Of a stretch of 34,718 nt of DNA, positions 16,490-24,476 are shown piece by piece. Under the pieces are notes generated by a model. The model searched no databases and was not told the DNA's origin. It was given only the letters and a program-made list of their open reading frames with translations. Position numbers and translations under genes: made by a program. The stretch comes from Pseudomonadota bacterium (GTDB taxonomy: Bacteria; Tectomicrobia; Entotheonellia; Entotheonellales; Entotheonellaceae): contig SXND01000043.1 of NCBI GenBank assembly GCA_005777235.1, positions 1 through 34,718 of the forward strand. The letters are read 5' to 3'. Numbering within the stretch: the first letter of the stretch is position 1; the number at the start of each line of letters is the position of its first letter.

Positions 16490-17368
16490 ATGTCGTTGAT
16501 TGAAAAACACGCTCTGTGGCCACGTCGTCTCCTAGGAGGCCTCATCTGCACTCTGGTGCTCAGTCTGCCACTGGGGATGGTGCGTCAGGCCCAGGCCTTG
16601 ACCTTCGTGCTGGATTTTGTCGGCGTTGCCAGGACGGACATCTTTGGGACGGGGACGAACCCCGCGAATTTCGCGCCGTATGGCTTCGGCCTCACCCTGG
16701 CACAGATCCAGCAGGCCACCTTAGCCGCCATCCGTACGGATTACCTCGGCTATCCGACGGTTGGGACGAACGCGCTGAGCCCCTTGCCAAATGGCAAGGA
16801 ATTAAATATCAACTTCGAGCTGGGTACGGTTGGGAATGCGCCCGGCAATGGTGATCTCGAGTATTATTACATGGCGATAGGTGATAATACGACAGGAGGC
16901 AGTTTTCTCGGCCAGGCGTGCTTTGGTTGTGTACGTAATGGCGGCGGCGGCGGACCATTTACCGCCAACAGCGGCATCGTCGGCTCAATCTTGACCGATA
17001 ATATCGCCACCCTGGCTGGCCTGGCCAGCACGGATGCGGAACGGATCAATCTCCTGGCCGGAACGGTGTCGCATGAGATCGGCCATACACTGTTTCTCGA
17101 TCATCCAAATGGGCAACAGCCGAACCCTGGTGCTTCGCTGTTTGATCTGATGGCCTCTGGCGCCGCCCCATCGAACATGCCCAATGATCAGCGGATCTTA
17201 GACCGCGCCTTTTCATACGACGATTTTGGCATTCTCATCGCTGCGGTGGGCACGCGCGATGTGTCTGCCGTGCCGGAGCCTGCTGTGCTGTGGCTGTTTG
17301 GCACGGGGATAGTCCTGCTGATGGGCCTGCGGTGGCGGCGTGTATCTTCCACGCCAGCCGCCTTGTAA
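16490..17368 (+). CDS. Secreted PEP-CTERM-anchored zinc metalloprotease
   Basis: 292 residues. The start at 16490 has CAGGAG seven bases upstream and gives a clean signal peptide: basic WPRR, a hydrophobic core to LPLGM, then a likely cut after AQA (residue 36). An upstream ATG at 16388 falls inside the -12 promoter element and is not used. The catalytic motif is HEIGHTLFLDH, an HExxH-type zinc site with the third His six residues on, as in metzincins, though the usual Gly of that motif is Phe. A Gly-rich loop (RNGGGGGPF) precedes it. The C-terminus is a PEP-CTERM sorting signal: VPEP, a hydrophobic helix (AVLWLFGTGIVLLMGL), then RWRR. Exosortase would cut it and attach it to the surface or polysaccharide matrix; no exosortase is in the window. 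The substrate is unknown. Confidence 0.85.
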   Translation: MSLIEKHALWPRRLLGGLICTLVLSLPLGMVRQAQALTFVLDFVGVARTDIFGTGTNPANFAPYGFGLTLAQIQQATLAAIRTDYLGYPTVGTNALSPLPNGKELNINFELGTVGNAPGNGDLEYYYMAIGDNTTGGSFLGQACFGCVRNGGGGGPFTANSGIVGSILTDNIATLAGLASTDAERINLLAGTVSHEIGHTLFLDHPNGQQPNPGASLFDLMASGAAPSNMPNDQRILDRAFSYDDFGILIAAVGTRDVSAVPEPAVLWLFGTGIVLLMGLRWRRVSSTPAAL

Positions 17369-17389
17369 GGCTGTGAGGCACAACACTGC

Positions 17390-17415
17390 CCTGGAAGACG
17401 TAAGGCGCTTCCAGG
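17390..17415. terminator. Hairpin after the PEP-CTERM gene
   Basis: CCTGGAAG (17390-17397) and CTTCCAGG (17408-17415) form a perfect 8-bp stem with a 10-base loop, 22 bases after the stop. No T-run follows. It could slow transcription or protect the 3' end of the mRNA. Confidence 0.4.
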
Positions 17416-17461
17416 CACAGGTTAGAGAGGGAAACCTTATGCCGCGAGGGAGCATGACCCT

Positions 17462-17905
17462 ATGGGAACATCGACTCGATGCCGTGTGTACGCCGGCACC
17501 CTCTGGTGGCTCCTCATGGTCATGAGCCTCTCGGCTGCCGCCGACTGGGCGCAGCTTTCACCCGAAGAACTCGCCAGCCAATCCGTGCTAATCGTGGTGG
17601 GCGAATGCCTGGGCCAGGAGCGCGTGCAACTGACTGCCGATGGGCCAGTCATCAACCTTGGCGTGCTGCGTGTGGAGTCGGTCCTGAAGGGAGACGCCGG
17701 ACGCACCATGGCCCTGCTGCTCCTGCCGCCAAGCCGTCCGGGCGGTCTGGTATCCAGCACCGACGTCTTTGTAAAAAAAGGTCAGCGCGGCCTATGGTAC
17801 CTCAAGCACAAGAGTGAAGGGCTGTATCAAGTCGATCGACCCGATCGCTTCGTCGCCATGGACGCTGCGGAGTCACGCATCCGGGCATGGCAGGGAGCCC
17901 GCTAA
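17462..17905 (+). CDS. Small secreted protein of unknown function
   Basis: 147 residues. A signal peptide is clear: a basic start (TRCRVYAG), the hydrophobic LWWLLMVMSL, and a likely cut around SAAA-DW. The mature part is about 120 residues with alternating beta strands (SVLIVVGECLG, GVLRVESVLKG, MALLLLPP, GLWYLKH), which suggests a small beta-rich domain. There are no catalytic or metal motifs, and only one cysteine in the mature chain, so no disulphide is expected. GAGGGAG lies nine bases before the ATG. It is 93 bp after the PEP-CTERM protease, separated by a hairpin, and could share that transcript. It converges with the MaoC gene, with only 15 bp between the stops. I do not recognise a family. 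Confidence 0.65.
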   Translation: MGTSTRCRVYAGTLWWLLMVMSLSAAADWAQLSPEELASQSVLIVVGECLGQERVQLTADGPVINLGVLRVESVLKGDAGRTMALLLLPPSRPGGLVSSTDVFVKKGQRGLWYLKHKSEGLYQVDRPDRFVAMDAAESRIRAWQGAR

Positions 17906-17920
17906 GCGGCGCCCAGCGCG

Positions 17921-18394
17921 TCAAGGCTGACCTGTCTCTCCACGCTCTCCCTGCTTCTTCATCAAACCTGTCCGGCGGATCCGCGCCACCAGTTCCTGAC
18001 GCTGGTTGATCGCACGGTGCTCAAAAAACACCACCCCAGCGTCAGGCCGTGATTTCGACTCGCGCTTGTCGATGATTTCCGTCTCAACGTACAGCGTGTC
18101 CCCATGAAACACTGGCTTGGGGAAGTCGATCTTGTCAAAGCCAAGATTCGCGATGGTCGTCCCCAGCGTCGTATCGCCGACGGACAGACCCACCGCCAGC
18201 CCGAGGGTGAACAGGCTATTCACCAGGCGCTGCCCAAACTCCGTTTGCTTGGCAAACTCCTCATCGAGATGCAGCGGTTGCGGATTCATCGTCAAGGTGG
18301 TGAACAGCACATTATCCATCTCGGTAATGGTGCGCCCCGGTTGGTGCTTGAACACTTGCCCAATCTCAAACTCGTCAAAATACTTGCCGGCCAT
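17921..18394 (-). CDS. MaoC-family hot-dog hydratase/dehydratase
   Basis: 157 residues. MaoC proteins hydrate enoyl-CoA thioesters or dehydrate hydroxyacyl-CoA; this one is close in form to the mesaconyl-CoA / beta-methylmalyl-CoA hydratase type. Visible marks are the N-terminal [26 protein letters not shown], the hydratase 2 motif region [36 protein letters not shown] (His of PLHLDE with the preceding acid/Asn as the catalytic set), and the hot-dog strand [17 protein letters not shown]. It is 28 bp after the Uma2 gene on the same strand. The exact acyl-CoA is not visible from the sequence. Confidence 0.88.
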   Translation of the reverse strand: MAGKYFDEFEIGQVFKHQPGRTITEMDNVLFTTLTMNPQPLHLDEEFAKQTEFGQRLVNSLFTLGLAVGLSVGDTTLGTTIANLGFDKIDFPKPVFHGDTLYVETEIIDKRESKSRPDAGVVFFEHRAINQRQELVARIRRTGLMKKQGERGETGQP

Positions 18395-18422
18395 AAGCAG
18401 TGTGCCTTTCTTGAGATAGCCG

Positions 18423-18974
18423 TTAGAACAGAGTGGCTACCACACAGGAAAAACCGGGTAACAGCGGTGAGGTGAGGTGATCGGCCGCCTGCAGCGTGGT
18501 TATCAAGTGCAGCGCCAGTGCCTCCCGCCGGTAGACTTCCACCTGGCACGTCTGCCAATCGACAATCCAGTATTCCAGCACCCCACGGCGTGAGTAGAGT
18601 TTTAATTTCGCTTCGCGATCCCGGCGGGCGTTGGTGCTGCCGGGCGAGAGCACCTCGACCACCAGCTCGGGCGCGGCGTGTAAATGCCCGTCAGGACCAA
18701 GGGCGGCATCACGACGCGTGTGGCTAATCCACACCACATCCGGGGCCACATCGTCCTCATCGGCGAAGATAATGCCGGGGGCGAAATTCGCCGACCCGTC
18801 ACCAGTCTGCGTACTCCATATATCCAACGCTGTACAGAGCTTCACGCAGGCATGTTGATGATGCCAGTGTGGTTGTCGAGACATGTATAACTCTCCATCG
18901 ATAATCTCATAGTGCTTGCCATCCTCTGGCAGAACCTCGAGATCCGCCGATGTCCAACGTAGTGCTGTCTCCAT
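18423..18974 (-). CDS. Uma2-family endonuclease-like protein
   Basis: 183 residues from an ATG with a strong TGGAGGG site five to six bases upstream. The frame is open for another 157 codons upstream, but those read across the promoter region of the divergent GTPase gene and look non-coding. The Uma2 pattern is complete: [27 protein letters not shown] at the N-terminus, then VAPDVVWIS, and the core [39 protein letters not shown], with Glu of VVEVLSP and Lys of AKLKLY as the likely catalytic PD-(D/E)XK residues. It is the second Uma2 in the window and belongs to a different subgroup from the one at 15241. Its role is not known. Confidence 0.87.
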   Translation of the reverse strand: METALRWTSADLEVLPEDGKHYEIIDGELYMSRQPHWHHQHACVKLCTALDIWSTQTGDGSANFAPGIIFADEDDVAPDVVWISHTRRDAALGPDGHLHAAPELVVEVLSPGSTNARRDREAKLKLYSRRGVLEYWIVDWQTCQVEVYRREALALHLITTLQAADHLTSPLLPGFSCVVATLF

Positions 18975-19097
18975 ACACCCTCCACAGCGCCCAGACGTCC
19001 ATATTCCCCCTGCGTCGCATGCTAAGGTAGCCCATCCTCCCCCCGTTTGTAAAATACCCGGCGTAATTCGTTCTCGAAAGCCACGCCCAGAAGCCGC

Positions 19098-19103
19098 TAT
19101 AAT
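19098..19103 (+). promoter_or_regulatory. Perfect -10 hexamer of the GTPase-Smr operon
   Basis: TATAAT at 19098-19103, 35 bases before the GTPase start. The best -35 is weak: TCGAAA at 19074-19079 with an 18-base spacer (4 of 6). Confidence 0.45.
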
Positions 19104-19137
19104 AGCACCACCCACACGTTTGGACAGGAGGACGGTT

Positions 19138-20136
19138 ATGCCGGCGAATCTCACGCCCCAATACATGTCGGCGGAGCAGCGTTTTAAGCAGGCCAGCACC
19201 CACGAGGAGAAGATCACCTGCCTCGAAGATATGTTGCGCATTATGCCCAAGCACAAGGGCACCGATAAGTTGCAGGCTGATCTCAAGAAGCGGCTCTCTA
19301 AGCTCAGGCAGGAGGCGCAAAAAGCCTCGACCACGCGGCGTGGCGGCATGCTGTCAGTGGACACAGAAGGTGCCGGGCAGATCGTCATGGTTGGACCGCC
19401 CAATATGGGCAAGTCCGCACTGCTGGCGGCTCTGACCAAAGCCACCCCAGAGGTGGCCGATTACCCTTTTACCACCCGTCGTCCCATGCCAGGGATGATG
19501 GCGGTGGACCATATCCAGATCCAGCTCGTCGACATGCCGCCGATCTCGCGTGACGCCATGGAACCCTGGATGGCGCAGATTACCCGCAATGCCGATGCGC
19601 TGCTGCTGGTGGTCGATCTCGCCGATCCGGCGCTGCTCGATGCGGTCACATTGCTGACGGAGACGCTGCAGGCGTGGAAAATCGCCCCAACGGGCGCGGC
19701 GGAGAGTGCCGAGGCCGGAGACGATCTGGCCGTCGGGGTCGTGCCCCGGCGGGCGCTGTTGCTCGGCACCAAGTGGGACCAGCCGGAGAGTCAGGACCAC
19801 TGGGCGCTGCTCCAGGAGTTCTATGGCACCCGCTGGCCCATGCTGGCGGTCTCGGCCCGCGACGGTTATCAGCTGGACGCCCTGCGGCAAGCGTTGTACG
19901 AGCTGCTCGACATTGTGTGCGTCTATACGAAAGCTCCTGGGAAGAAGCCAGATCTGGCGGCGCCGTTTACCATGCCGCGTGGCAGCACCGTGGTGGACGT
20001 GGCGGTGACGGTACATAAAGATGTGGCGGCGCAGCTCAAATTTGCCCGCGTCTGGCACGCACAGACGTCGGAAGGACAGATGGTGCCACGTGATTATGTC
20101 GTCCAGGAAGGGGATGTGATTGAACTCCACACCTAA
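19138..20136 (+). CDS. DRG/Obg-like GTPase with C-terminal TGS domain
   Basis: 332 residues; the ATG has a perfect AGGAGG six bases upstream, so the longer open frame from 18916 is not used. The first 70 residues are charged and helical (RFKQASTHEEKITCLEDMLRIMPKHKGTDKLQADLKKRLSKL), as in DRG-type GTPases. G1 is GPPNMGKS (86-93), the switch I region is YPFTTRRPMPGMM, G3 is LVDMPPI (Asp132) and G4 is TKWD (211-214). The usual G3 Gly (DxxG) is Pro here, so the hydrolysis mechanism may differ. A TGS domain closes the protein (about 262-332, ending RDYVVQEGDVIELHT), an RNA-binding ubiquitin-like fold. Relatives bind ribosomes. It starts an operon with the Smr gene 26 bp downstream. Confidence 0.85.
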   Translation: MPANLTPQYMSAEQRFKQASTHEEKITCLEDMLRIMPKHKGTDKLQADLKKRLSKLRQEAQKASTTRRGGMLSVDTEGAGQIVMVGPPNMGKSALLAALTKATPEVADYPFTTRRPMPGMMAVDHIQIQLVDMPPISRDAMEPWMAQITRNADALLLVVDLADPALLDAVTLLTETLQAWKIAPTGAAESAEAGDDLAVGVVPRRALLLGTKWDQPESQDHWALLQEFYGTRWPMLAVSARDGYQLDALRQALYELLDIVCVYTKAPGKKPDLAAPFTMPRGSTVVDVAVTVHKDVAAQLKFARVWHAQTSEGQMVPRDYVVQEGDVIELHT

Positions 20137-20162
20137 GGCACCATGGGGTGGGGACGGAGGCC

Positions 20163-20960
20163 ATGGGCCGTCGTAAGAAGTCCCGGACGCCGCCCGCCCT
20201 GCCCCAGCCACCACGCGAGGAGCCGTTTCATAGCCCTTTTCGCCTGCGGGAAAGACAGTTACGCGCTTTCAAGACACCGGCGGCGCCCGTCGCGGCACCG
20301 CCCGTCGCGGCACCGCCCGTCGCGGCACCGCCCGTCCCAGCGCCGCGGCCCGTCCCCCCAACGCCCCCGGTGGTGACGCGGCCAGCGCGTCCTCCTGAGC
20401 GGGTGACGCCCCAGGAACGGACCATTTTTCTGGATGAGATGGCGGGAGTGACGCCATTGCCCAAAGACCCACGGGGCCGGATGGAGAAACCCCGCACCGT
20501 CAAGCCGCTGGTCGTGAGCGAGGCCTGGGATGTGCTGGCGGATTTGCGCGATCTGGTCGAAGGGCGCAGTGCTTTTACCATCCAATATACGGATGAGTAT
20601 ATGGAAGGCGTTGCGCCGGGGATCGATTATCGGCTGGCGCAACGCCTACATCAGGGTGATTATGCCGTGCAGGCGCATCTGGACTTACATGGCTATACGG
20701 TGGACGAGGCCAAAGTGGCGGTCGATCGGTTTGTCATGTCGGCGTATGCGTTGGGGCAGCGCTGTCTGCGTCTGGTGCATGGCCGGGGACGCAATTCCAG
20801 AGATAATCGTCCGGTGCTTAAGGAGCAGGTACACCTCTGGCTCAGCCATGGGCGCTTGAGTCGGCTGGTGCTGGCCTTTGCCACGGCGCCACTGACTGAC
20901 GGCGGCGCTGGGGCGGTGTATGTGCTCCTGCGCCGGGCGCCAGGCTGGCCAAAGCAGTAA
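20163..20960 (+). CDS. Smr-domain (MutS2 C-terminal type) nuclease-like protein
   Basis: 265 residues from ATG 20163; a GTG at 20148 in the same frame is an alternative start. The N-terminal third is basic, then Pro/Ala-rich and disordered, with a tandem APPVA repeat. The C-terminal 95 residues are the Smr domain: HLDLHGYTVDEAKVAVDRFV (LDLHG at 173-177) and LRLVHGRGRNSRDNRPVLKEQVHLWL with the HGRG motif. Smr domains cut or bind branched DNA and, in more recent work, nick RNA at collided ribosomes. The partner GTPase has an RNA-binding TGS domain, so a role in ribosome rescue is as plausible as DNA repair. The MutS ATPase part is absent, so it is not MutS2. Confidence 0.88.
   Translation: MGRRKKSRTPPALPQPPREEPFHSPFRLRERQLRAFKTPAAPVAAPPVAAPPVAAPPVPAPRPVPPTPPVVTRPARPPERVTPQERTIFLDEMAGVTPLPKDPRGRMEKPRTVKPLVVSEAWDVLADLRDLVEGRSAFTIQYTDEYMEGVAPGIDYRLAQRLHQGDYAVQAHLDLHGYTVDEAKVAVDRFVMSAYALGQRCLRLVHGRGRNSRDNRPVLKEQVHLWLSHGRLSRLVLAFATAPLTDGGAGAVYVLLRRAPGWPKQ
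20286..20330 (+). repeat. Three tandem 15-bp units in the Smr gene
   Basis: CCCGTCGCGGCACCG repeats exactly three times (20286, 20301, 20316), with a decayed fourth unit after. It codes for repeated Pro-Val-Ala-Ala-Pro in a linker and can change copy number by slippage without shifting the frame. Confidence 0.85.
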
Positions 20961-20969
20961 AGGACAGGC

Positions 20970-21407
20970 ATGTTACGCTGGGATCGTACGCTCTTGGGCC
21001 AGGAAGTCAGCCGCTTCACGCAGCACGTCACCCGTGCTATGATGCTGGAGTACGTGGGCATTCTCGGGGTGCGTGATCCCATCCACACCGACCCGCAAGC
21101 GGCGCAGGCCCGGGGTTATCGCGACATCATTGCCCCAGCGACATTCATTATCTGGCGTGGTACGTACCCCATTGTGCCACCGGAGATGGGCTTTACAGGC
21201 ACAGGGATCAATGCGGGATATGCCTGCGAGTTTGTACACGTAGTCTATCCCGACGATGTCTTGACGTACACCACCTGCCTGGTGGACATGTACGAAAAAA
21301 CCGGGCGGTCCGGGACTATGCCCTTCGTCGTGCGGGAGACCCACGTGACGAATCAGCATGGAGAAACGATTGCGGTCGTGCGCAATACGTTTATTTTAGG
21401 GTGGTAA
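20970..21407 (+). CDS. FAS1-like / MaoC-type hot-dog dehydratase subunit
   Basis: 145 residues. The N-terminal-type MaoC dehydratase fold (HadA/FAS1-like): QEVSRFTQHVTRAMMLEYVGILGVRDPIHTDPQAAQARGYRDIIAPATFIIW. PIHTDPQAAQARGYRDIIAPATF is the typical substrate-binding and active-site region, and FVHVVYPDDVLTYTT the hot-dog strand pair. Such proteins often act as one half of a heterodimer on 3-hydroxyacyl thioesters. Here the partner half is not next door, and the fuller MaoC protein at 17921 is a separate family member. The gene lies 9 bp after the Smr gene with AAGGACAGG upstream, so it is probably read from the same transcript; the functional link is unclear. Confidence 0.85.
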   Translation: MLRWDRTLLGQEVSRFTQHVTRAMMLEYVGILGVRDPIHTDPQAAQARGYRDIIAPATFIIWRGTYPIVPPEMGFTGTGINAGYACEFVHVVYPDDVLTYTTCLVDMYEKTGRSGTMPFVVRETHVTNQHGETIAVVRNTFILGW

Positions 21408-21434
21408 GCACGCCACACGCAGAGGAGCAGCGCC

Positions 21435-22313
21435 ATGACAACGGTTGGTTCCGGAGCCTATACCTATACGCTGATTGAGAACTGGGGCACCCTACCGGCG
21501 GGGCAGACGTTTGGCAATACCAGTGCCGTCGCCACAGATTCCCAGAACCTGGTCTACGTCTTCCAGCGCAAAGAGCCGCCGGTACTCGTCTTCGACCCAG
21601 ACGGCAACTACCTGCGCTCCTGGGGTCTGGGCGCGTTCGCCAATCCGCACAGTATTTATATTGAAAATGACATCGTGTATCTCACCGACCGCGAGGATTC
21701 CGTGGCCTTACGCTACACCCTCGACGGCAAACCCCTCCAGGTTATCGGCGAGCGTGGCGTGCATTCCGACACGGGCTGCGAGAAGCCAGGCGACCTGGTC
21801 CCACGCGCTGCGGGACCGTTTAATTTCCCCACCGAGCTGGTGCCCTCGCCGTCCGGTGATCTGTATGTCACCGATGGCTACCGCAACGCGCGCGTGCATC
21901 GTTTTAGTGCCGATGGCCACTTACGCCAGTCGTGGGGCGAGCCCGGCAAAACCGCGCCGAATCACTTCCACCTGCCGCATAGTCTGATCGTCGATAAAGA
22001 GGGTCTGATCTATGTCTGCGACCGCGAGAATAACCGTATCCAGGTATTCTCGGCCGACGGCCAGTTCATCACCATGTGGTCTGACATGCGCCGTCCCCTG
22101 GACATTTCTATGGATAAGGACGGCCTTTTCTATATCAGTGAAGGCGGCGTCAATGGCCTGCCCCCACGCGTCAGCCTGATGGACAAACACGGCGCCGTGG
22201 TGGCTCGTTGGGACTCCCTGTCGGCCCACGGCAGTTGGGTGGACGGACGGGGCGATATTTATATGGCCCTGGGCGCCCGCCAACGCATCGACAAGTACGT
22301 CAGGCAGCGCTAG
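21435..22313 (+). CDS. NHL-repeat beta-propeller protein (PAL-like)
   Basis: 292 residues made of about five NHL-type blades, for example NPHSIYIENDIVYLTDRED, PSPSGDLYVTDGYRNARVHRFSADG and VDKEGLIYVCDRENNRIQVFSADG. Peptidyl-alpha-hydroxyglycine alpha-amidating lyase has this fold, and bacterial genes like this are often named after it. No signal peptide or metal-site set characteristic of the animal enzyme is clear, so lyase activity is unproven. NHL propellers otherwise serve as binding platforms or as lactonase-like hydrolases. GAGGAGC precedes the ATG. It is 27 bp after the dehydratase gene. Confidence 0.8.
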   Translation: MTTVGSGAYTYTLIENWGTLPAGQTFGNTSAVATDSQNLVYVFQRKEPPVLVFDPDGNYLRSWGLGAFANPHSIYIENDIVYLTDREDSVALRYTLDGKPLQVIGERGVHSDTGCEKPGDLVPRAAGPFNFPTELVPSPSGDLYVTDGYRNARVHRFSADGHLRQSWGEPGKTAPNHFHLPHSLIVDKEGLIYVCDRENNRIQVFSADGQFITMWSDMRRPLDISMDKDGLFYISEGGVNGLPPRVSLMDKHGAVVARWDSLSAHGSWVDGRGDIYMALGARQRIDKYVRQR

Positions 22314-22327
22314 TCATGGACAGGCAT

Positions 22328-22351
22328 GCCGTCGGGCGGAAACCCGACGGC
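22328..22351. terminator. Perfect 9-bp-stem hairpin after the NHL gene
   Basis: GCCGTCGGG (22328-22336) and CCCGACGGC (22343-22351) around a CGGAAA loop, 14 bases after the stop. There is no T-run; it may be a terminator or a short palindromic repeat. Confidence 0.5.
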
Positions 22352-22421
22352 AGCCCGCGCCTCCAGGGAATCGCGTGAGGTCATAGACAGCACATGCGCA
22401 GCATGATGCCAAGGAGAGGAT

Positions 22422-22829
22422 ATGCCAGCACTCAGTTTTACCCAGATCCAGGCCGCCATGCAGGCGATGATCGTGGAGGCCACGAAGCTGCCCAATGAGC
22501 CCGTGGCCATGGCGATTGTCGATGCCGCAGGGAACCTGTTGGCCTACAACACCATGGATAACCTCCGCCTGTTCAGCCGGCGCCATGCTCTACGGAAAGC
22601 CTATACTGCGGCCATCCTGGGCACGGACACTGGGGCCAATGCGCAGCGCCTGCATAGCCAGGGGCGCAGCGTCAGCGAGCAAGGCGATGCTCAGATTACC
22701 AACGGCCAGGGTGGCCTGGTGATTATCAAGGATGGCGTCATCCTCGGGGGTATTGGTGTCGGGGGCTACCCCAGCGGCCAGCGCGATGAAGACTTGTCGC
22801 GGATCGGTCTCAACGCCATGCATTTGTAG
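22422..22829 (+). CDS. GlcG/HbpS-family haem-binding protein
   Basis: 135 residues. DUF336 fold: PVAMAIVDAAGNLLAYNTMDNLRLFSRRHALRKAYTAAILG at the front and GGLVIIKDGVILGGIGVGGYPSGQRDEDLSRIG at the end, the Gly-rich signature of this family. HbpS binds haem outside the cell in Streptomyces, while GlcG is encoded with glycolate oxidase genes in E. coli. This copy has no signal peptide and is not beside the glcDEF genes at 30028-34199. AAGGAGAGG lies just upstream of the ATG. It may bind haem or a small cofactor; the exact role is unknown. Confidence 0.85.
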   Translation: MPALSFTQIQAAMQAMIVEATKLPNEPVAMAIVDAAGNLLAYNTMDNLRLFSRRHALRKAYTAAILGTDTGANAQRLHSQGRSVSEQGDAQITNGQGGLVIIKDGVILGGIGVGGYPSGQRDEDLSRIGLNAMHL

Positions 22830-22938
22830 AGAGACAGTCGGCGCTGGCTGCCCCTGAGCCGCCAGCGCTCCACAAGGCCCCATGCTATGACAGACACGGC
22901 CTGGTAGTGGGCTATTGTGACAAAGTAACAGGCGTCCC

Positions 22939-22997
22939 CCTGGGAGTGCGGCTATCTTGGCGGCGTCCCGAGCGGGCGAGACGCCCGCGCTCCCAGG
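22939..22997. repeat. Dispersed 59-bp palindromic repeat (REP-like), copy 2
   Basis: Same length and layout as the copy at 12997-13055, five differences by my count, including one that breaks the outer stem next to its CCTGGGAG arm. It lies between convergent genes. The rest of 22830-23079 has no gene that I can support. Confidence 0.8.
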
Positions 22998-23079
22998 CAC
23001 AGACAGCCTCTGCCACGAAAATAGCTCACTACCCACGGCCTCGCCCCCTCGCGATCCGCTTCCTCTCACCGTTCGCACG

Positions 23080-24107
23080 CTAGACCACACCCTGGCGCAC
23101 GAGTTCATCCTTCAGGTACGCATAGTAAATCGGTGCCGCAATCACTCCTACCAGGCCAAACACCGCTTCCATCACCAGCATCGCTAACAGCAACTCCCAG
23201 GCGCGGGCGTGAATCTGGGTGCCAACAATATGGGCATTCAGAAAATACTCCAGCTTGTGGATCACCATCAGGAACACCAGCGACATCACCGCCACCGTCA
23301 AAGACACACTGAGGCTCACCACCACAATGATGCCATTGGAAAGAAGATTCCCCGCCACTGGTAGCAGTCCAACTACAAACGTCACGGCGATCATGGTCTT
23401 AGTGAGCGGCAGATGCACCCCCATCACCAGCAAGATAACTAGCAGATAGAGTGCAATAAGGGCCGTATTGAGAGAAGCGATATGCCCAGTTGGGCAAACA
23501 CGATGCGCCGAAAAGCCTCGCTGAGGCGCACGGCGCGCTCTTGCAGCGCCCGCGCCAGGGGACCAGGGGATTCCAACGGCTGCACGTCATGCAGGGCCAC
23601 CAGGGAGCCAATGACGAGACCCACCAGCACGTGCACCAGGATATGGCCCACCTCGGTGCCAAGCCGTTGCAAGGCTCCCGCATGGTTACGCAACCCCTCT
23701 ACCACAAACTCTTTCAGCTCATCGGGATCGACCGGGAACTGTTCCACCACAGAGTCCGGAAGTGTGGCGCGCCAGCCGTCAAGAATATCGGCCATCTTCT
23801 GAAGCAACAGTGGTACATTGCCGGCCTCACTGTGAAAGAAGGCAATGCTGGCAATGATGGCCACGGTGACAGCAATGACAATGACGGTGGCCAGGAGTGC
23901 CACCGCCACGAGCTTGCCTTGCGCCTGACGGACGCGGATGACGTGTAGCCGTGGCGCAAGCAGATGAACAAGTTCATAGACCAACAGCCCGGCCAGCAGA
24001 GCCGGTAGGAGATGCAACGGTAACAGTAGGAGAAGGGCCATACCCGTGAGGATCCAGGCAGCCAGGTCGTACGGCCACGCAGCGGGTGAGTTCTGTAGAA
24101 AGGACAT
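23080..24107 (-). pseudogene. AI-2E family (PerM/TqsA-type) membrane permease, frameshifted
   Basis: Two adjacent minus-strand frames together make one AI-2E family protein. The first (24107 to about 23472) has the N-terminal membrane segments (LAAWILTGMALLLLLPLHLLPALLAGLLVYEL, LVAVALLATVIVIAVTVAIIASIAFF), the amphipathic middle and AFRRIVFAQLGIS. The second (to 23080) has the conserved MGVHLPLTKTMIAVTFVVGLLPVAGNLLSN and HKLEYFLNAHIVG ... ELLLAMLVMEAVFGLVGVIAAPIYYAYLKDEL. The frame shifts in the run CTTCTCTC on the minus strand at about 23470-23475; removing one TC pair restores GIS-L-L-N-T-A-L-I-A-L-Y and an intact protein. Either the gene is broken or a dinucleotide was added in assembly. 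The start at 24107 has GAAGGAG about 13 bases upstream; an ATG further up is possible. Confidence 0.8.
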
Positions 24108-24430
24108 ACGTTGTCTGTCTGCTCCTTCAGGAGGCATGGGAATGCCGGGGTACGCTCGTCCGTAGCGCCTATGGTACTGAGGGGGATACATACTGCGGAA
24201 GGCAACACCGATTGTCAACCACGGAGGGCACGCCGATCGCAGGCTTGCTCCCTCAGGGAAGATACGGCATCATGGGATCCCATACAGCATTCCGTGCTGA
24301 CCACAAGTCCTGCAGTACGATGCGCCCGCGACGTACGTGGTGATGAACGACGCACGGCTCGGCATGGTGTACCAAGGGTAATTGTTAAGTAGTGAAAGAT
24401 CTATAAAAGCAGCCTAGAGTCAGGCTGACG

Positions 24431-24468
24431 CCCGCCCTACACAACCAGGCCTAGGCGTGTAGGGCGGG
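24431..24468. promoter_or_regulatory. 12-bp perfect inverted repeat upstream of the aldehyde oxidoreductase cluster
   Basis: CCCGCCCTACAC (24431-24442) and GTGTAGGGCGGG (24457-24468), 14 bases apart, ending 8 bases before the -35 of the promoter at 24477. It could be an operator dyad or a terminator stem for read-through. The rest of 24219-24556 is free of genes. Confidence 0.55.
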
Positions 24469-24476
24469 TTGGGCGG

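Noticed and set aside
18975..19445. Upstream extension of the Uma2 frame
   Set aside because: It overlaps the GTPase gene and promoter, and the ATG at 18974 has a strong ribosome site that matches the family start.
22590..23108. 172-codon minus-strand open frame with SAGVSPARDAA
   Set aside because: The peptide is a chance translation of the palindromic repeat and the rest is antisense to the GlcG-like gene.
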